38,035 bases of DNA from an uncultured Eubacteriales bacterium. Its GTDB lineage: Bacteria > Bacillota > Clostridia > Oscillospirales > Oscillospiraceae. Position 1 is the stretch's first letter; every line of letters begins with the position of its first letter. Positions 1 through 7,463 of the stretch are shown in pieces. Below the pieces are notes generated by a model. The model ran no database searches. It worked only from the letters and a program-made list of their open reading frames with translations, and was not told where the DNA came from. The stretch covers positions 1 to 38,035 of the forward strand of contig URBH01000016.1 of assembly GCA_900546075.1 (NCBI GenBank). Reading direction: 5' to 3'. The position numbers and the translations under genes are program-made.

Positions 1-59
1 GTGGTCCCGCGGAAGGAATGCCTTTCGTCCCGATTGTGGGATGGAGGGTCTATTTTTTT
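1..59 (+). promoter_or_regulatory. 3' end of a T-box leader with its terminator (pheST)
   Basis: The window opens inside a T-box riboswitch. Bases 1-12 resemble the conserved T-box sequence that pairs with the tRNA acceptor end (consensus GTGGNACCGCG, here with C for A). An 11-bp stem including G-U pairs follows, 21-31 with 38-48, and then a run of seven T from about 52. That is the intrinsic terminator half of the switch. Known for the family: uncharged tRNA stabilises the antiterminator and lets transcription enter the synthetase genes. The specifier loop lies upstream of the window, so tRNA-Phe specificity is inferred from the downstream pheS and pheT. Confidence 0.85.
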
Positions 60-86
60 GTAGTTTACCTTTCAGGAGGAATGAAC

Positions 87-1130
87 ATGAAAGAACAGTT
101 AGAGCAAATCAAAGCCAACGCCCTGACAGCCCTGGAAGCTGCCGCCACCCCGGCGGCTCTGGAAGAGCTTCGCGTCAGGCTGCTGGGCAAGAAGGGCGAG
201 CTGACCGCCGTCTTGAAACAGATGGGCAAGCTCTCCGCCGAGGAGCGCCCCGTCATGGGTCAGCTGGCAAACTCCGTCCGGGCAAGCATCGAGGAGGAGC
301 TGGAAAAGCGGAAGGCGGACATCCACGCCGCCGCCTTGGAAGCCAAACTGGCTGCCGAGTCCATCGACGTGACCATCCCCGGCAAGACCGTGTCCATCGG
401 CCATCAGCACCCCATGAATCAGGTGCTGCAAACCATCAAGGACATCTTTGTGGGTCTGGGCTATCAGGTGGTTGACGGCCCCGAGGTGGAGCTGGCAGAC
501 TACAACTTCACCCGCCTGAACATCGAGGAAGGCCATCCTTCCCGTGACCGCTCCGATACCTTCTATTTCACCGACGACGACAGCGTCCTGCTCCGCACCC
601 AGACCAGCCCCATGCAGATCCGCTACATGGAAAAGCACAAGCCCCCGCTGTGTATGCTGGCTCCCGGCCGCGTATTCCGCAAGGACGAGGCCGACGCGAC
701 CCACTCCCCCATGTTCCATCAGATCGAGGGTCTGGTGGTGGCGGAGAACATCACCATGGGCGACCTGAAGGGCGCGCTGACCACCATCATGCGGAACATC
801 TACGGCAAGGATGCCGTGATGCGGTTCCGTCCCCATCACTTCCCCTTCACCGAGCCCAGCTGTGAAATGGACATGCAGTGCCACAAGTGCCATGGCACCG
901 GCGAAATTGACGGTCAGGTCTGCTCCACCTGCCACGGCGAGGGCTGGATTGAACTGCTGGGCGCCGGTATGGTACACCCCACGGTTCTGGAAAACTGCGG
1001 CATCGACCCCGAAAAATATTCCGGCTTCGCTTTCGGCATGGGTCTGGAGCGTATGGCCATGGGCCGCATGAAGATCAACGACCTGAGACTGATTTTCGAC
1101 AACGACATCCGGTTCCTGAACCAGTTCTAA
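87..1130 (+). CDS. pheS: Phenylalanyl-tRNA synthetase alpha subunit
   Basis: Catalytic subunit of the alpha2-beta2 phenylalanyl-tRNA synthetase, which charges tRNA-Phe in the cytoplasm. The protein has 347 residues, normal for PheS. It shows the N-terminal coiled-coil arm (about 1-85), class II motif 2 (GRVFRKDEADATHSPMFHQ) and the C-terminal motif 3 region (GFAFGMGLERMAM). A pair of CxxCxGxG knuckles (CHKCHGTG and CSTCHGEG) sits just before GAGMVHP; a similar cysteine insertion is known in many Firmicutes PheS. The start at 87 has AGGAGG at 74-79 with 7-nt spacing. The in-frame ATG at 81 is only one base from that site and is less likely. pheT follows after 13 bp, and both are expected to be controlled by the T-box. 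Confidence 0.97.
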   Translation: MKEQLEQIKANALTALEAAATPAALEELRVRLLGKKGELTAVLKQMGKLSAEERPVMGQLANSVRASIEEELEKRKADIHAAALEAKLAAESIDVTIPGKTVSIGHQHPMNQVLQTIKDIFVGLGYQVVDGPEVELADYNFTRLNIEEGHPSRDRSDTFYFTDDDSVLLRTQTSPMQIRYMEKHKPPLCMLAPGRVFRKDEADATHSPMFHQIEGLVVAENITMGDLKGALTTIMRNIYGKDAVMRFRPHHFPFTEPSCEMDMQCHKCHGTGEIDGQVCSTCHGEGWIELLGAGMVHPTVLENCGIDPEKYSGFAFGMGLERMAMGRMKINDLRLIFDNDIRFLNQF

Positions 1131-1143
1131 GGAGGGAAAAACA

Positions 1144-3531
1144 ATGAAACTCAACAGAAAATGGCTGAACGAGGAATTCGTAGACCTGTCTAACGTCTCC
1201 GATAAGGAATTTGTGGAAACCCTGACCGTCTTCGGTCAGAAGGTGGAAACCTGGGAGCGGCTGGACGCGGAAATCAAAAACGTGGTCGTGGGCAAGGTTC
1301 TGTCCATGGTGCGCCACCCCAACTCCGATCATATGTGGATTTGCCAGGTGGACGTGGGGGGCGATGCTCCCGTGCAGATCGTCACCGGCGCCCAGAATGT
1401 CCATGAGGGCGATCTGGTACCCGTGGCACAGCATAACTCCTGGCTCCCCGGCGGCGTCCACATCACCAAGGGCAAGCTCCGGGGCGAACCGTCCAACGGT
1501 ATGCTCTGCTCCTTCGCCGAGCTGGGTCTGACCCAGAACGACCTGCCCGGCGTGTTTGCCGACGGCATCTGGATTCTCAACGACGAGGACTGCACCATCG
1601 GTGAGGACATCAATCTCGTCATCGGCAACGACGATACCGTTGTGGATTTTGAGATCACCAACAACCGCCCCGACTGCTACAGCATCATCGGCCTTGCCCG
1701 GGAAGCTGCCGCCGCCTTCGGCAAGCCCATGCGTCATCACGAGCCTGTGGTTCACGGCTCCGACGCCGGGGATATTTACGACCATCTGGACGTGGACGTC
1801 CCCGCAACGAAGCTGTGCAACCGCTACACCTCCCGGATGGTGGCCAACGTAAAAATCGCCCCCTCCCCCAAGTGGCTGCGCCGGCGTCTGCGCGCCAACG
1901 GCGTGCGTCCCATCAATAACATTGTGGACATCACCAACTACGTCATGCTGGAATACGGTCAGCCCATGCACGCCTTTGATTACCGCTATGTTTCCTCCGG
2001 CAAGATTGTGGTGCGGGAAGCCGAGGACGGCGAGACCCTGACCACCCTGGACGGCAGCGTGCGCAATCTGAAGGCCGGTATGCTGGTCATCGCCGACGAA
2101 AATAAGCCCATCGGCCTTGCGGGTATCATGGGCGGCGAAAACTCCGAGATCAAGGACGACACCGCCATGGTGGTCTTCGAGTCCGCCAACTTCGACGGCA
2201 CCTCCATCCGCCAGACCGCTCTGGCGCTGGGTATGCGCACCGAGGCCTCCGGCAAGTTTGAGAAGCGTCTTGACCCCATGATGACCGTCCCCGCCGTGCA
2301 GCGCGCCTGCGAGCTTGTGGAAATGCTGGGCTGCGGCGACGTGCTGAACGGCACCATCGACGTCATCAACTACGTCCCCGAGGAAAAAACGCTGCCTCTG
2401 GAGCCGGAGAAAATCAACCGTCTGCTGGGTACCAATATCTCCAAGGAGGACATGGTCAAGTACCTGAACCGGCTGGAAATCCCGGTGGAGGGTGACACCA
2501 TTCTGGTTCCCTCCTTCCGTCCCGACCTGAACCTGATGGCGGATATCGCCGAGGAAGTGGGTCGTTCCTACGGCTACAACGAGATTCCCACCACCGCCTT
2601 CAAGACCTCTACCCAGGGCGGCTATTCCCCCGTGATGAAGCTGGAAGCCAAGGCCGGAACCCTGTGCCGCGCCATGGGCTACAGCGAGATCATCACCTAT
2701 TCCTTCGTCTCCCCCACCGTTTTCGACCAGATTCGCCTGCCCGCCGATTCTCCCCTGCGCAATGCTCTGCGCATCCAGAACCCCCTGGGCGAGGACACCT
2801 CCATCATGCGCACCATCGCCCTGCCCTCTATGCTGGAAATTCTCTCCCGGAACAACGCCTACCATAACAAGGCCGTGAAGCTCTACGAGCTGGCAAAGAT
2901 CTATCTGCCCGTAGCCGGTCAACCTCTGCCCCGGGAGCCGAAGATGCTGGTTCTCGGCACCTACGGCGCAGGCGAGACCTTCTTCACTCTGAAGGGCGAG
3001 CTGGAAGCCGTCTTCACCGGTCTGCGGCTGAAAAAGGCGGCGTACACCGCCGTGAAGGACAACCCCAGCTACCACCCCGGCCGCTGCGCCAAGGTGAGCA
3101 TCGACGGCGTGGACGTGGGCGTGATGGGTCAGGTGCATCCTCTGGCAGCTGCCAACTACGGCATCGATGCCGACGTCTACTGCGCCGAGATCGATTTTAC
3201 CAAGCTGTTTGACCTTCAGCTGCCCGACGCCACCTATACCCCCCTGCCCAAGTATCCCACCGTGTCCCGTGACCTGAGCCTCATTTGCTCCGAGGATGTC
3301 ACCGTCGCCCAGGCGGAAGCCGTCATCACCGCCGCTGCCGGAAAGCTGCTGCGGGACGTGAAGCTCTTCGACATCTACCGCGGCCCCGGCGTTCCCGAGG
3401 GCAAGAAGAGCATGGCCTTTTCCCTGGAGCTGCGGGCGGATGACCGCACCCTCACCGATACGGACTCCGAAGCCGTGGTGACCAAGGTTCTGGCCGCGCT
3501 GAAGGAAAAGCTGGACGCTGCGCTGAGATAA
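1144..3531 (+). CDS. pheT: Phenylalanyl-tRNA synthetase beta subunit
   Basis: Large subunit of phenylalanyl-tRNA synthetase, 795 residues, the usual full length. An N-terminal tRNA-binding OB domain (EMAP-like, about 40-150) comes first, then the B3/B4 domain that carries editing activity in this family (about 210-390), the B5 domain (about 400-475), a class II-like catalytic core without activity, and a C-terminal ferredoxin-like anticodon-binding domain (about 705-795, PKYPTVSRDLSLIC). AGGAGG sits just ahead of the ATG. It is cotranscribed with pheS. No terminator with a clear T-run is seen directly after the stop. Confidence 0.97.
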   Translation: MKLNRKWLNEEFVDLSNVSDKEFVETLTVFGQKVETWERLDAEIKNVVVGKVLSMVRHPNSDHMWICQVDVGGDAPVQIVTGAQNVHEGDLVPVAQHNSWLPGGVHITKGKLRGEPSNGMLCSFAELGLTQNDLPGVFADGIWILNDEDCTIGEDINLVIGNDDTVVDFEITNNRPDCYSIIGLAREAAAAFGKPMRHHEPVVHGSDAGDIYDHLDVDVPATKLCNRYTSRMVANVKIAPSPKWLRRRLRANGVRPINNIVDITNYVMLEYGQPMHAFDYRYVSSGKIVVREAEDGETLTTLDGSVRNLKAGMLVIADENKPIGLAGIMGGENSEIKDDTAMVVFESANFDGTSIRQTALALGMRTEASGKFEKRLDPMMTVPAVQRACELVEMLGCGDVLNGTIDVINYVPEEKTLPLEPEKINRLLGTNISKEDMVKYLNRLEIPVEGDTILVPSFRPDLNLMADIAEEVGRSYGYNEIPTTAFKTSTQGGYSPVMKLEAKAGTLCRAMGYSEIITYSFVSPTVFDQIRLPADSPLRNALRIQNPLGEDTSIMRTIALPSMLEILSRNNAYHNKAVKLYELAKIYLPVAGQPLPREPKMLVLGTYGAGETFFTLKGELEAVFTGLRLKKAAYTAVKDNPSYHPGRCAKVSIDGVDVGVMGQVHPLAAANYGIDADVYCAEIDFTKLFDLQLPDATYTPLPKYPTVSRDLSLICSEDVTVAQAEAVITAAAGKLLRDVKLFDIYRGPGVPEGKKSMAFSLELRADDRTLTDTDSEAVVTKVLAALKEKLDAALR

Positions 3532-3588
3532 TTGAGAGACTTTGGCTAGAATTCCGCTAAGATTCACAAAAAATTCCAATTTCGGGGC

Positions 3589-3617
3589 TTTACAGCCTGA
3601 AACAATTCGGTTATAAT
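3589..3617 (+). promoter_or_regulatory. Sigma-A promoter for ireB
   Basis: TTTACA at 3589-3594, a 17-bp spacer, then a perfect TATAAT at 3612-3617. It lies 34 bp before the ireB start codon and separates ireB from pheST. Confidence 0.8.
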
Positions 3618-3651
3618 GACGGCAGTACAAATATAAAAGGAGGCTGAAACC

Positions 3652-3912
3652 ATGACGGATAAGGACACTGTAAAATTCACCGTTCCCAGCGATGACAAAG
3701 AGAATATGCGCCGTATTCTCCGGAATGTGTATGAAGCCCTCACCGAAAAAGGCTACAACCCCGTCAACCAGATCGTCGGCTACCTGCTCACCGAGGACCC
3801 CACCTATATCACCAACTATAACAACGCCCGGAGCATGATCTGCAAAATCGACCGGGACGAGCTGATGCAGGTGCTGGTGCGCGAGTACCTCTTCAGGAAG
3901 GAAGCCCAATAA
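3652..3912 (+). CDS. ireB: IreB family regulatory phosphoprotein (UPF0297)
   Basis: Small cytoplasmic protein of 86 residues matching the IreB/UPF0297 family along its whole length. Family-typical stretches include NPVNQIVGYLLTEDPTYIT and the preceding EALTEKGY. In Enterococcus, IreB is a substrate of the PASTA kinase IreK and a negative regulator of cephalosporin tolerance; that role is established there and only inferred here. The RBS AGGAGG lies 8 bp before the ATG. In many Firmicutes ireB sits next to ruvX (yrrK) and a UPF0473 gene. Here it stands alone with its own promoter and a strong terminator, so the usual neighbourhood is broken. Confidence 0.9.
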   Translation: MTDKDTVKFTVPSDDKENMRRILRNVYEALTEKGYNPVNQIVGYLLTEDPTYITNYNNARSMICKIDRDELMQVLVREYLFRKEAQ

Positions 3913-3934
3913 TCCCGTTCTGACCATCCCAGCC

Positions 3935-3971
3935 CAAGGGGCTTTTGCCAAGGCAAAAGCCCCTTGCTTTT
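3935..3971 (+). terminator. Intrinsic terminator after ireB
   Basis: Perfect 15-bp inverted repeat, 3935-3949 with 3952-3966, with a 2-nt loop and a short T-run (CTTTTT) after it. It lies 22 bp past the ireB stop codon. Confidence 0.75.
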
Positions 3972-3984
3972 TGGCCGCGAGCTT

Positions 3985-4148
3985 GGGGAACCTCTGAATA
4001 AATCGCCTTCGGCTGGCGGCGAATCTTTTGCCCCATCCGCGCAGTTCTGAAAGCGGGAAATACACAAAGTATTCCGCCGCCTTCAGAACTTTCGGCTGAG
4101 CCAAAATCTTCTGCCGCCAGCTCTCGTCGATTTAATCAGAGCTTCCCC
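3985..4148. repeat. MITE-like hairpin repeat of 164 bp
   Basis: The 434-bp gap after ireB holds a long imperfect palindrome. Its 21-bp ends, 3985-4005 and 4128-4148, are inverted copies with 19 of 21 matches. Inside, GCTGGCGGC (near 4011) pairs with GCCGCCAGC (4113-4121), and AGTTCTGAA (near 4043) pairs with TTCAGAACT (near 4083). It has no coding capacity of its own. The shape fits a non-autonomous miniature transposable element or REP-like unit. No second copy is seen in this window. Confidence 0.65.
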
Positions 4149-4286
4149 TGAAATATGCAAACAAATGCGGCCGACATGCACCTTGACAATCTCATACTTT
4201 CTCCCTCCGTCTTTCCGTTTTTCAACCTTTTTTCAGGAAAAGTTATGTTAACAAGGGTCGTTTCCCGACCGTTTCCAACAAAAAGC

Positions 4287-4315
4287 TTGACATTCTCATT
4301 ACAGTATGTTACAAT
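4287..4315 (+). promoter_or_regulatory. Sigma-A promoter for the 96-aa conserved protein
   Basis: Perfect TTGACA at 4287-4292, a 17-bp spacer and TACAAT at 4310-4315. This is one of the strongest promoter matches in the window, 31 bp ahead of the start codon at 4347. It suggests high vegetative expression. Confidence 0.82.
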
Positions 4316-4346
4316 CTGATTACATTTTGCATAGGAGGTACCTTTG

Positions 4347-4637
4347 ATGGCTGATGAAAATGCAGTTCTGATGTATAAAGGACATCCGCTGATGCGGAAG
4401 GACAACTTGATTTACTACGGCTCCATGGCCGACAGTCACATCGTTATGCTTCAGGTTCTCGAGACCAAGAAGGTGAACGATCTGGACGTTGCCACCCGGG
4501 TTTCCGTGCAGCTCCAGCTGACCGACCCCACCGCCAGAAGCCGCGACCGGATCGTGAAGAAGAGCGAAAAAGACGGCCTGTACACCGCCCTTGACTTTGG
4601 CTGTGTCTGGCTGGAACGCGCACTGGCCGGTAAATAA
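4347..4637 (+). CDS. Small conserved protein of unknown function
   Basis: A 96-residue soluble protein without signal peptide or membrane segment. It starts with ATG at 4347, with AGGAGG at 4333-4338; a TTG directly before the ATG is in frame but less likely. It has two recognisable stretches, YKGHPLMRKDNLIYYGSMAD near the N-terminus and KSEKDGLYTALDFGCVWLER near the C-terminus. From memory, similar short proteins occur in other Ruminococcaceae and Clostridia, but I know no assigned function. The strong promoter and single-gene unit point to a housekeeping or abundant protein. Nothing in the flanking genes gives a clear pathway. Confidence 0.8.
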   Translation: MADENAVLMYKGHPLMRKDNLIYYGSMADSHIVMLQVLETKKVNDLDVATRVSVQLQLTDPTARSRDRIVKKSEKDGLYTALDFGCVWLERALAGK

Positions 4638-4722
4638 TTCACCCCTTTCCCCGATATCCGGATGATATCGGAGTTCCCCGCAGTCTCACTTTAGGCTGCC
4701 TACCAAAGACGGAGGCAAAAGT

Positions 4723-5736
4723 ATGAAGATCAAAAGAATCCTCAGCATGGTGCTGGCGCTGGTGCTGTGTATCGGCGCCATGTCCATCACCGCATTCGCC
4801 GCAGAAGAAACCATGTACGGCATCGGCTTTGTTAACGCAAGCTCCCTGCGGCTTCGCAGCGAACCCAACGCAAGTTCCGCGACTCTTGTCTATGCCCCCC
4901 GCAATGACTGCGTGGCGGTCATCAGCAAAACCGGCGAGTGGTTCAAGGTCAATTACAATCTGCAAGTCGGCTACATGCACCAGGACTATCTGAAGGTACT
5001 TACCCGGGAAAACGCCGAGCTTGGCTATGGCGAGGTTTCCGGCAGCGGCGTCAACCTGCGTTCCGGCCCCTCCACTACCTACGGAAAAGTGGCCGTCGCT
5101 TCCAGCGGCGAGAAATGCTACATTCTCGGCCTGAACAACGGCTGGTACAAGGTCATCTACAATAGCAGCATCTGCTATATCCGCAGCGACTATCTGCGCC
5201 TGACGGAAATTCCCTACGAAAATCAGGCATCTCCCAACAGTCCCAAATTCTATCGTCTCGGCAAGTCCACCGGCATCGCCCCCAGCGCCGCCGCGCTGAA
5301 CGGCACCGTATCCGCGGGAAGCTCCGCCTCTGCGGGTTCTTCCTCCGCCGGTTCTGCCCCCTCCGCCGCCGGTTCCGACATCGTTGCGGAAGCCCAGAAG
5401 TATTTGGGTACCCCCTACGTTTACGGCGGCGCTTCTCCCAGCGGCTTCGACTGCTCCGGCTTCGTGTACTATGTTCTGAAACAGCTGGGCTTCTCCCCAT
5501 ACCGCACCCCCGCCGACCAGTACAATCAGGGTACTTACGTGGATAAGGACAGCTTGCAGCCCGGCGATATCGTTTTCTTTGCCGGTACATATGCCAGCGG
5601 CATTTCCCATGTGGGCATTTACGTTGGCGGCGGCCAGTTCATCCATTCCCCCAATTCCCGCTCCACGGTCTCCTATTCCGACCTCACCAGCGGCTACTGG
5701 GCGCAGCACTATTACGGCGCGCGGAGAATGGTGTGA
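4723..5736 (+). CDS. Secreted SH3b-SH3b-NlpC/P60 peptidoglycan hydrolase
   Basis: Extracellular cell-wall endopeptidase of 337 residues. It has a signal peptide (1-26, positive start, hydrophobic core, cleavage after TAFA), a first bacterial SH3 domain (about 32-93), a second SH3 domain (about 102-160), a Ser/Ala/Gly-rich linker (about 194-218) and a C-terminal NlpC/P60 domain (about 219-337). The catalytic Cys is 244 in GFDCSGF, and the likely catalytic His is 296 in GISHVGIYVGGG. Family members cut the gamma-D-Glu to diamino acid bond in peptide stems, and the SH3 domains bind the wall. GGAGG precedes the ATG, and a strong terminator closes the unit. A role in vegetative wall turnover or in spores cannot be told apart from sequence alone. 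Confidence 0.93.
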   Translation: MKIKRILSMVLALVLCIGAMSITAFAAEETMYGIGFVNASSLRLRSEPNASSATLVYAPRNDCVAVISKTGEWFKVNYNLQVGYMHQDYLKVLTRENAELGYGEVSGSGVNLRSGPSTTYGKVAVASSGEKCYILGLNNGWYKVIYNSSICYIRSDYLRLTEIPYENQASPNSPKFYRLGKSTGIAPSAAALNGTVSAGSSASAGSSSAGSAPSAAGSDIVAEAQKYLGTPYVYGGASPSGFDCSGFVYYVLKQLGFSPYRTPADQYNQGTYVDKDSLQPGDIVFFAGTYASGISHVGIYVGGGQFIHSPNSRSTVSYSDLTSGYWAQHYYGARRMV

Positions 5737-5753
5737 CACCAAAATAAAGATTT

Positions 5754-5786
5754 CCCAGACGTCGAATTTGGCGTCTGGGTTTTTTT
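5754..5786 (+). terminator. Intrinsic terminator after the NlpC/P60 gene
   Basis: Stem CCCAGACG (5754-5761) with CGTCTGGG (5772-5779), a 10-nt loop, and seven T at 5780-5786. Confidence 0.88.
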
Positions 5787-5794
5787 ATCAGATT

Positions 5795-5824
5795 GAATCA
5801 CAAAAGCAAGCACGACACATACTA
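5795..5824 (+). promoter_or_regulatory. Putative sigma-G/F-type promoter for spoVAD-spoVAE
   Basis: GAATC at 5795-5799, an 18-bp spacer and CATACTA at 5818-5824. The -10 matches the Bacillus sigma-G consensus CATNMTA exactly; the -35 differs from GMATR only in its last base. In Bacillus the spoVA operon is transcribed by sigma-G in the forespore, so the position fits. The consensus comes from Bacillus and is applied here by inference. Confidence 0.6.
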
Positions 5825-5867
5825 GAAACACCTCGGTTCCACAGAAAAACGAAAAGCAGGTGTTTTT

Positions 5868-6884
5868 ATGGCAAATCAAAAGCGGGGACGGCAGAGTTTC
5901 ATTCTGCCTGACCCACCGGTCATTACCCACTGGGCAAGCGTGGCCGGAAAAAAGGAGTCCGAAGGCCCTCTTGCCCATACCTTCGACATCAAATCTCAGG
6001 ATACCTATTTCGGGCAGAAAACATGGGAACAGGGCGAAAAGCAGATGCAGAAGCTGGCGCTCGGGAAGCTGGCGGAAAAGGCCGGCATGAAGATGGAAGA
6101 CTTCGACCTTGTTTTCTCCGGCGACCTTCTGAACCAGTGCATCGGTTCGTCCTTCACCCTGCGCAATCTGGGTATCCCCCACCTGGGGCTGTACGGCGCT
6201 TGCTCTACCATGGCGGAAAGTCTGCTGCTGTCCTCCATGGCGGTGGGCGGCGGCTTCGCGGACAACGCGGTGGCTATAACCTCCTCCCACTTTGCGTCCT
6301 CCGAGCGGCAGTACCGCTTCCCTTTGGGCTACGGTGGGCAGCGGACGCCCACTGCCCAGTGGACGGTCACCGGTTCCGGGGCAGCGCTGGTGCGCAGCGA
6401 CGGCCATGGCCCCCGGATCACCGGCTGCACCGTCGGCACCGTCACCGACCTTGGCATCAAGGACGCCAGCAACATGGGCGCGGCCATGGCCCCCGCCGCC
6501 TATGCCACCATCAAAGCCCACTTTGACGACATGAAAACCGCCCCCGAGGATTTTGACCTGATCGTTACCGGCGATCTGGGGCAGCTGGGCAAGGAACTGC
6601 TTCTGGAGCTTGCCCGGCGGGACGGGGTCTCTCTGGGCGGGAAGCTGACGGACTGCGGAACCCTGGTTTTCGACAACGACAGGCAGGACGTCCACGCCGG
6701 CGGCTCCGGTTGCGGGTGCAGCGCCATCACCCTGTGCGGCTACCTTCTGGGGCAGCTGAACGGGGGAAAACTGAAAAAAATACTGTTTTGCGGCACGGGC
6801 GCACTGCTCTCCCCCACCTCCACCCAGCAGGGGCTTCCCATTCCCGGGGTCTGTCACGCAGTGTGCATTGCGGGAGGAACGTAA
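5868..6884 (+). CDS. spoVAD: Stage V sporulation protein AD
   Basis: SpoVAD, 338 residues, the usual family length. It has a thiolase-like fold (GLYGACSTMAES, GSGCGCSAITLCGYLL) and in Bacillus binds dipicolinic acid, forming part of the inner-membrane channel that loads Ca-DPA into the spore and releases it on germination. The start is ATG 5868 with a modest AGG-containing site about 8 bp upstream. The stop lies one base before the spoVAE start, so the two are translationally linked. In most Clostridia spoVAC lies directly upstream; here only a terminator, a promoter and 131 bp separate spoVAD from an unrelated hydrolase, so spoVAC must be elsewhere if present. Confidence 0.95.
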   Translation: MANQKRGRQSFILPDPPVITHWASVAGKKESEGPLAHTFDIKSQDTYFGQKTWEQGEKQMQKLALGKLAEKAGMKMEDFDLVFSGDLLNQCIGSSFTLRNLGIPHLGLYGACSTMAESLLLSSMAVGGGFADNAVAITSSHFASSERQYRFPLGYGGQRTPTAQWTVTGSGAALVRSDGHGPRITGCTVGTVTDLGIKDASNMGAAMAPAAYATIKAHFDDMKTAPEDFDLIVTGDLGQLGKELLLELARRDGVSLGGKLTDCGTLVFDNDRQDVHAGGSGCGCSAITLCGYLLGQLNGGKLKKILFCGTGALLSPTSTQQGLPIPGVCHAVCIAGGT

Positions 6885-6885
6885 T

Positions 6886-7242
6886 ATGGACTATGTAAAA
6901 GCTTTTCTGATCGGCGGACTGCTCTGTCTCATCGGACAGATTCTCATTGACAAAACCAAGCTGACTCCGGCGCGGATTCTGGTGAGCTACGTGGTCATCG
7001 GCGTGCTTCTGGGCGCGGTGGGGGTATATCAGCCCCTTGCGGAATTTGCCGGGGCTGGCGCTTCCGTCCCCCTGACAGGCTTCGGCAACACCCTTGCCAA
7101 GGGCGTCAAGGAGGCGGTACAGGAGGATGGTTTTCTCGGCATATTCACCGGAGGGCTGAAAGCCTCCGCCGGAGGTATCACCGCCGCCATTTTATCGGGA
7201 CTGATCGCCAGCCTGATTTTCAAAGCCAAGGATAAATCCTGA
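6886..7242 (+). CDS. spoVAE: Stage V sporulation protein AE (SpoVAEB type)
   Basis: A 118-residue integral membrane protein of the SpoVAC/SpoVAEB family. It shows hydrophobic segments at about 5-22, 28-50 and 92-112, the conserved start DYVKAFLIGGLLCLIGQ and the central GFGNTLAKGVKEAV. It is a membrane part of the DPA channel that works with SpoVAD. GGAGG lies 7 bp before the ATG, inside the end of spoVAD. It shares the putative sigma-G promoter at 5795. Confidence 0.93.
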   Translation: MDYVKAFLIGGLLCLIGQILIDKTKLTPARILVSYVVIGVLLGAVGVYQPLAEFAGAGASVPLTGFGNTLAKGVKEAVQEDGFLGIFTGGLKASAGGITAAILSGLIASLIFKAKDKS

Positions 7243-7302
7243 TTTTCCGGGCAAGCTATGTCAGCGGCAAAACCGCGATATAGATTTCGGAGGAAGAAAA
7301 GT

Positions 7303-7422
7303 ATGAATAACCAGAACAGAAATCAGAACAGCAACCAGAATAAGAACGAGAAAGAGAACCGCACTGAGAACCGCAGCGAAAACCGCAGCGAGAACCAGTC
7401 TCAGAACAAGAACTGCCGCTGA
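7303..7422 (+). CDS. Tiny Asn/Gln/Glu-rich protein, possible spore protein
   Basis: A 39-residue ORF with GGAGG 8-12 bp ahead of its ATG and a strong terminator after its stop. It is almost wholly polar: about 15 Asn, with Gln, Glu, Lys, Arg and Ser, and repeated units of the type ENRSENRSENQ, ending in Cys-Arg. There is no signal or membrane segment. Composition recalls gamma-type small acid-soluble spore proteins, which are Asn/Gln-rich, but no conserved protease site is evident. It lies 60 bp after spoVAE and on the same strand, which supports a spore-related role. Function is inferred from context and composition only. Confidence 0.65.
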   Translation: MNNQNRNQNSNQNKNEKENRTENRSENRSENQSQNKNCR

Positions 7423-7428
7423 CGGCAA

Positions 7429-7462
7429 ACGGGCGCCCGGAATTCCGGGCGCCCGTAAATTT
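7429..7462 (+). terminator. Perfect palindromic terminator between the small spore-linked ORF and addA
   Basis: A 28-bp perfect palindrome at 7429-7456, centred on GGAATTCC, followed by A-A-A and six T. On the plus strand it ends the small ORF unit. It also faces addA (stop at 7464), where the T-run on the minus strand is weak. Confidence 0.8.
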
Positions 7463-7463
7463 T

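Noticed and set aside
1075..4104. Open frame of 1009 codons on the minus strand
   Set aside because: It lies opposite pheT and ireB, is rich in Gly, His and Val as expected from antisense of GC-rich codons, and has no RBS or known motif.
4136..4405. Minus-strand 89-codon ORF in the gap before 4347
   Set aside because: It covers the strong plus-strand promoter and part of the real gene, has no RBS, and no recognisable protein features.
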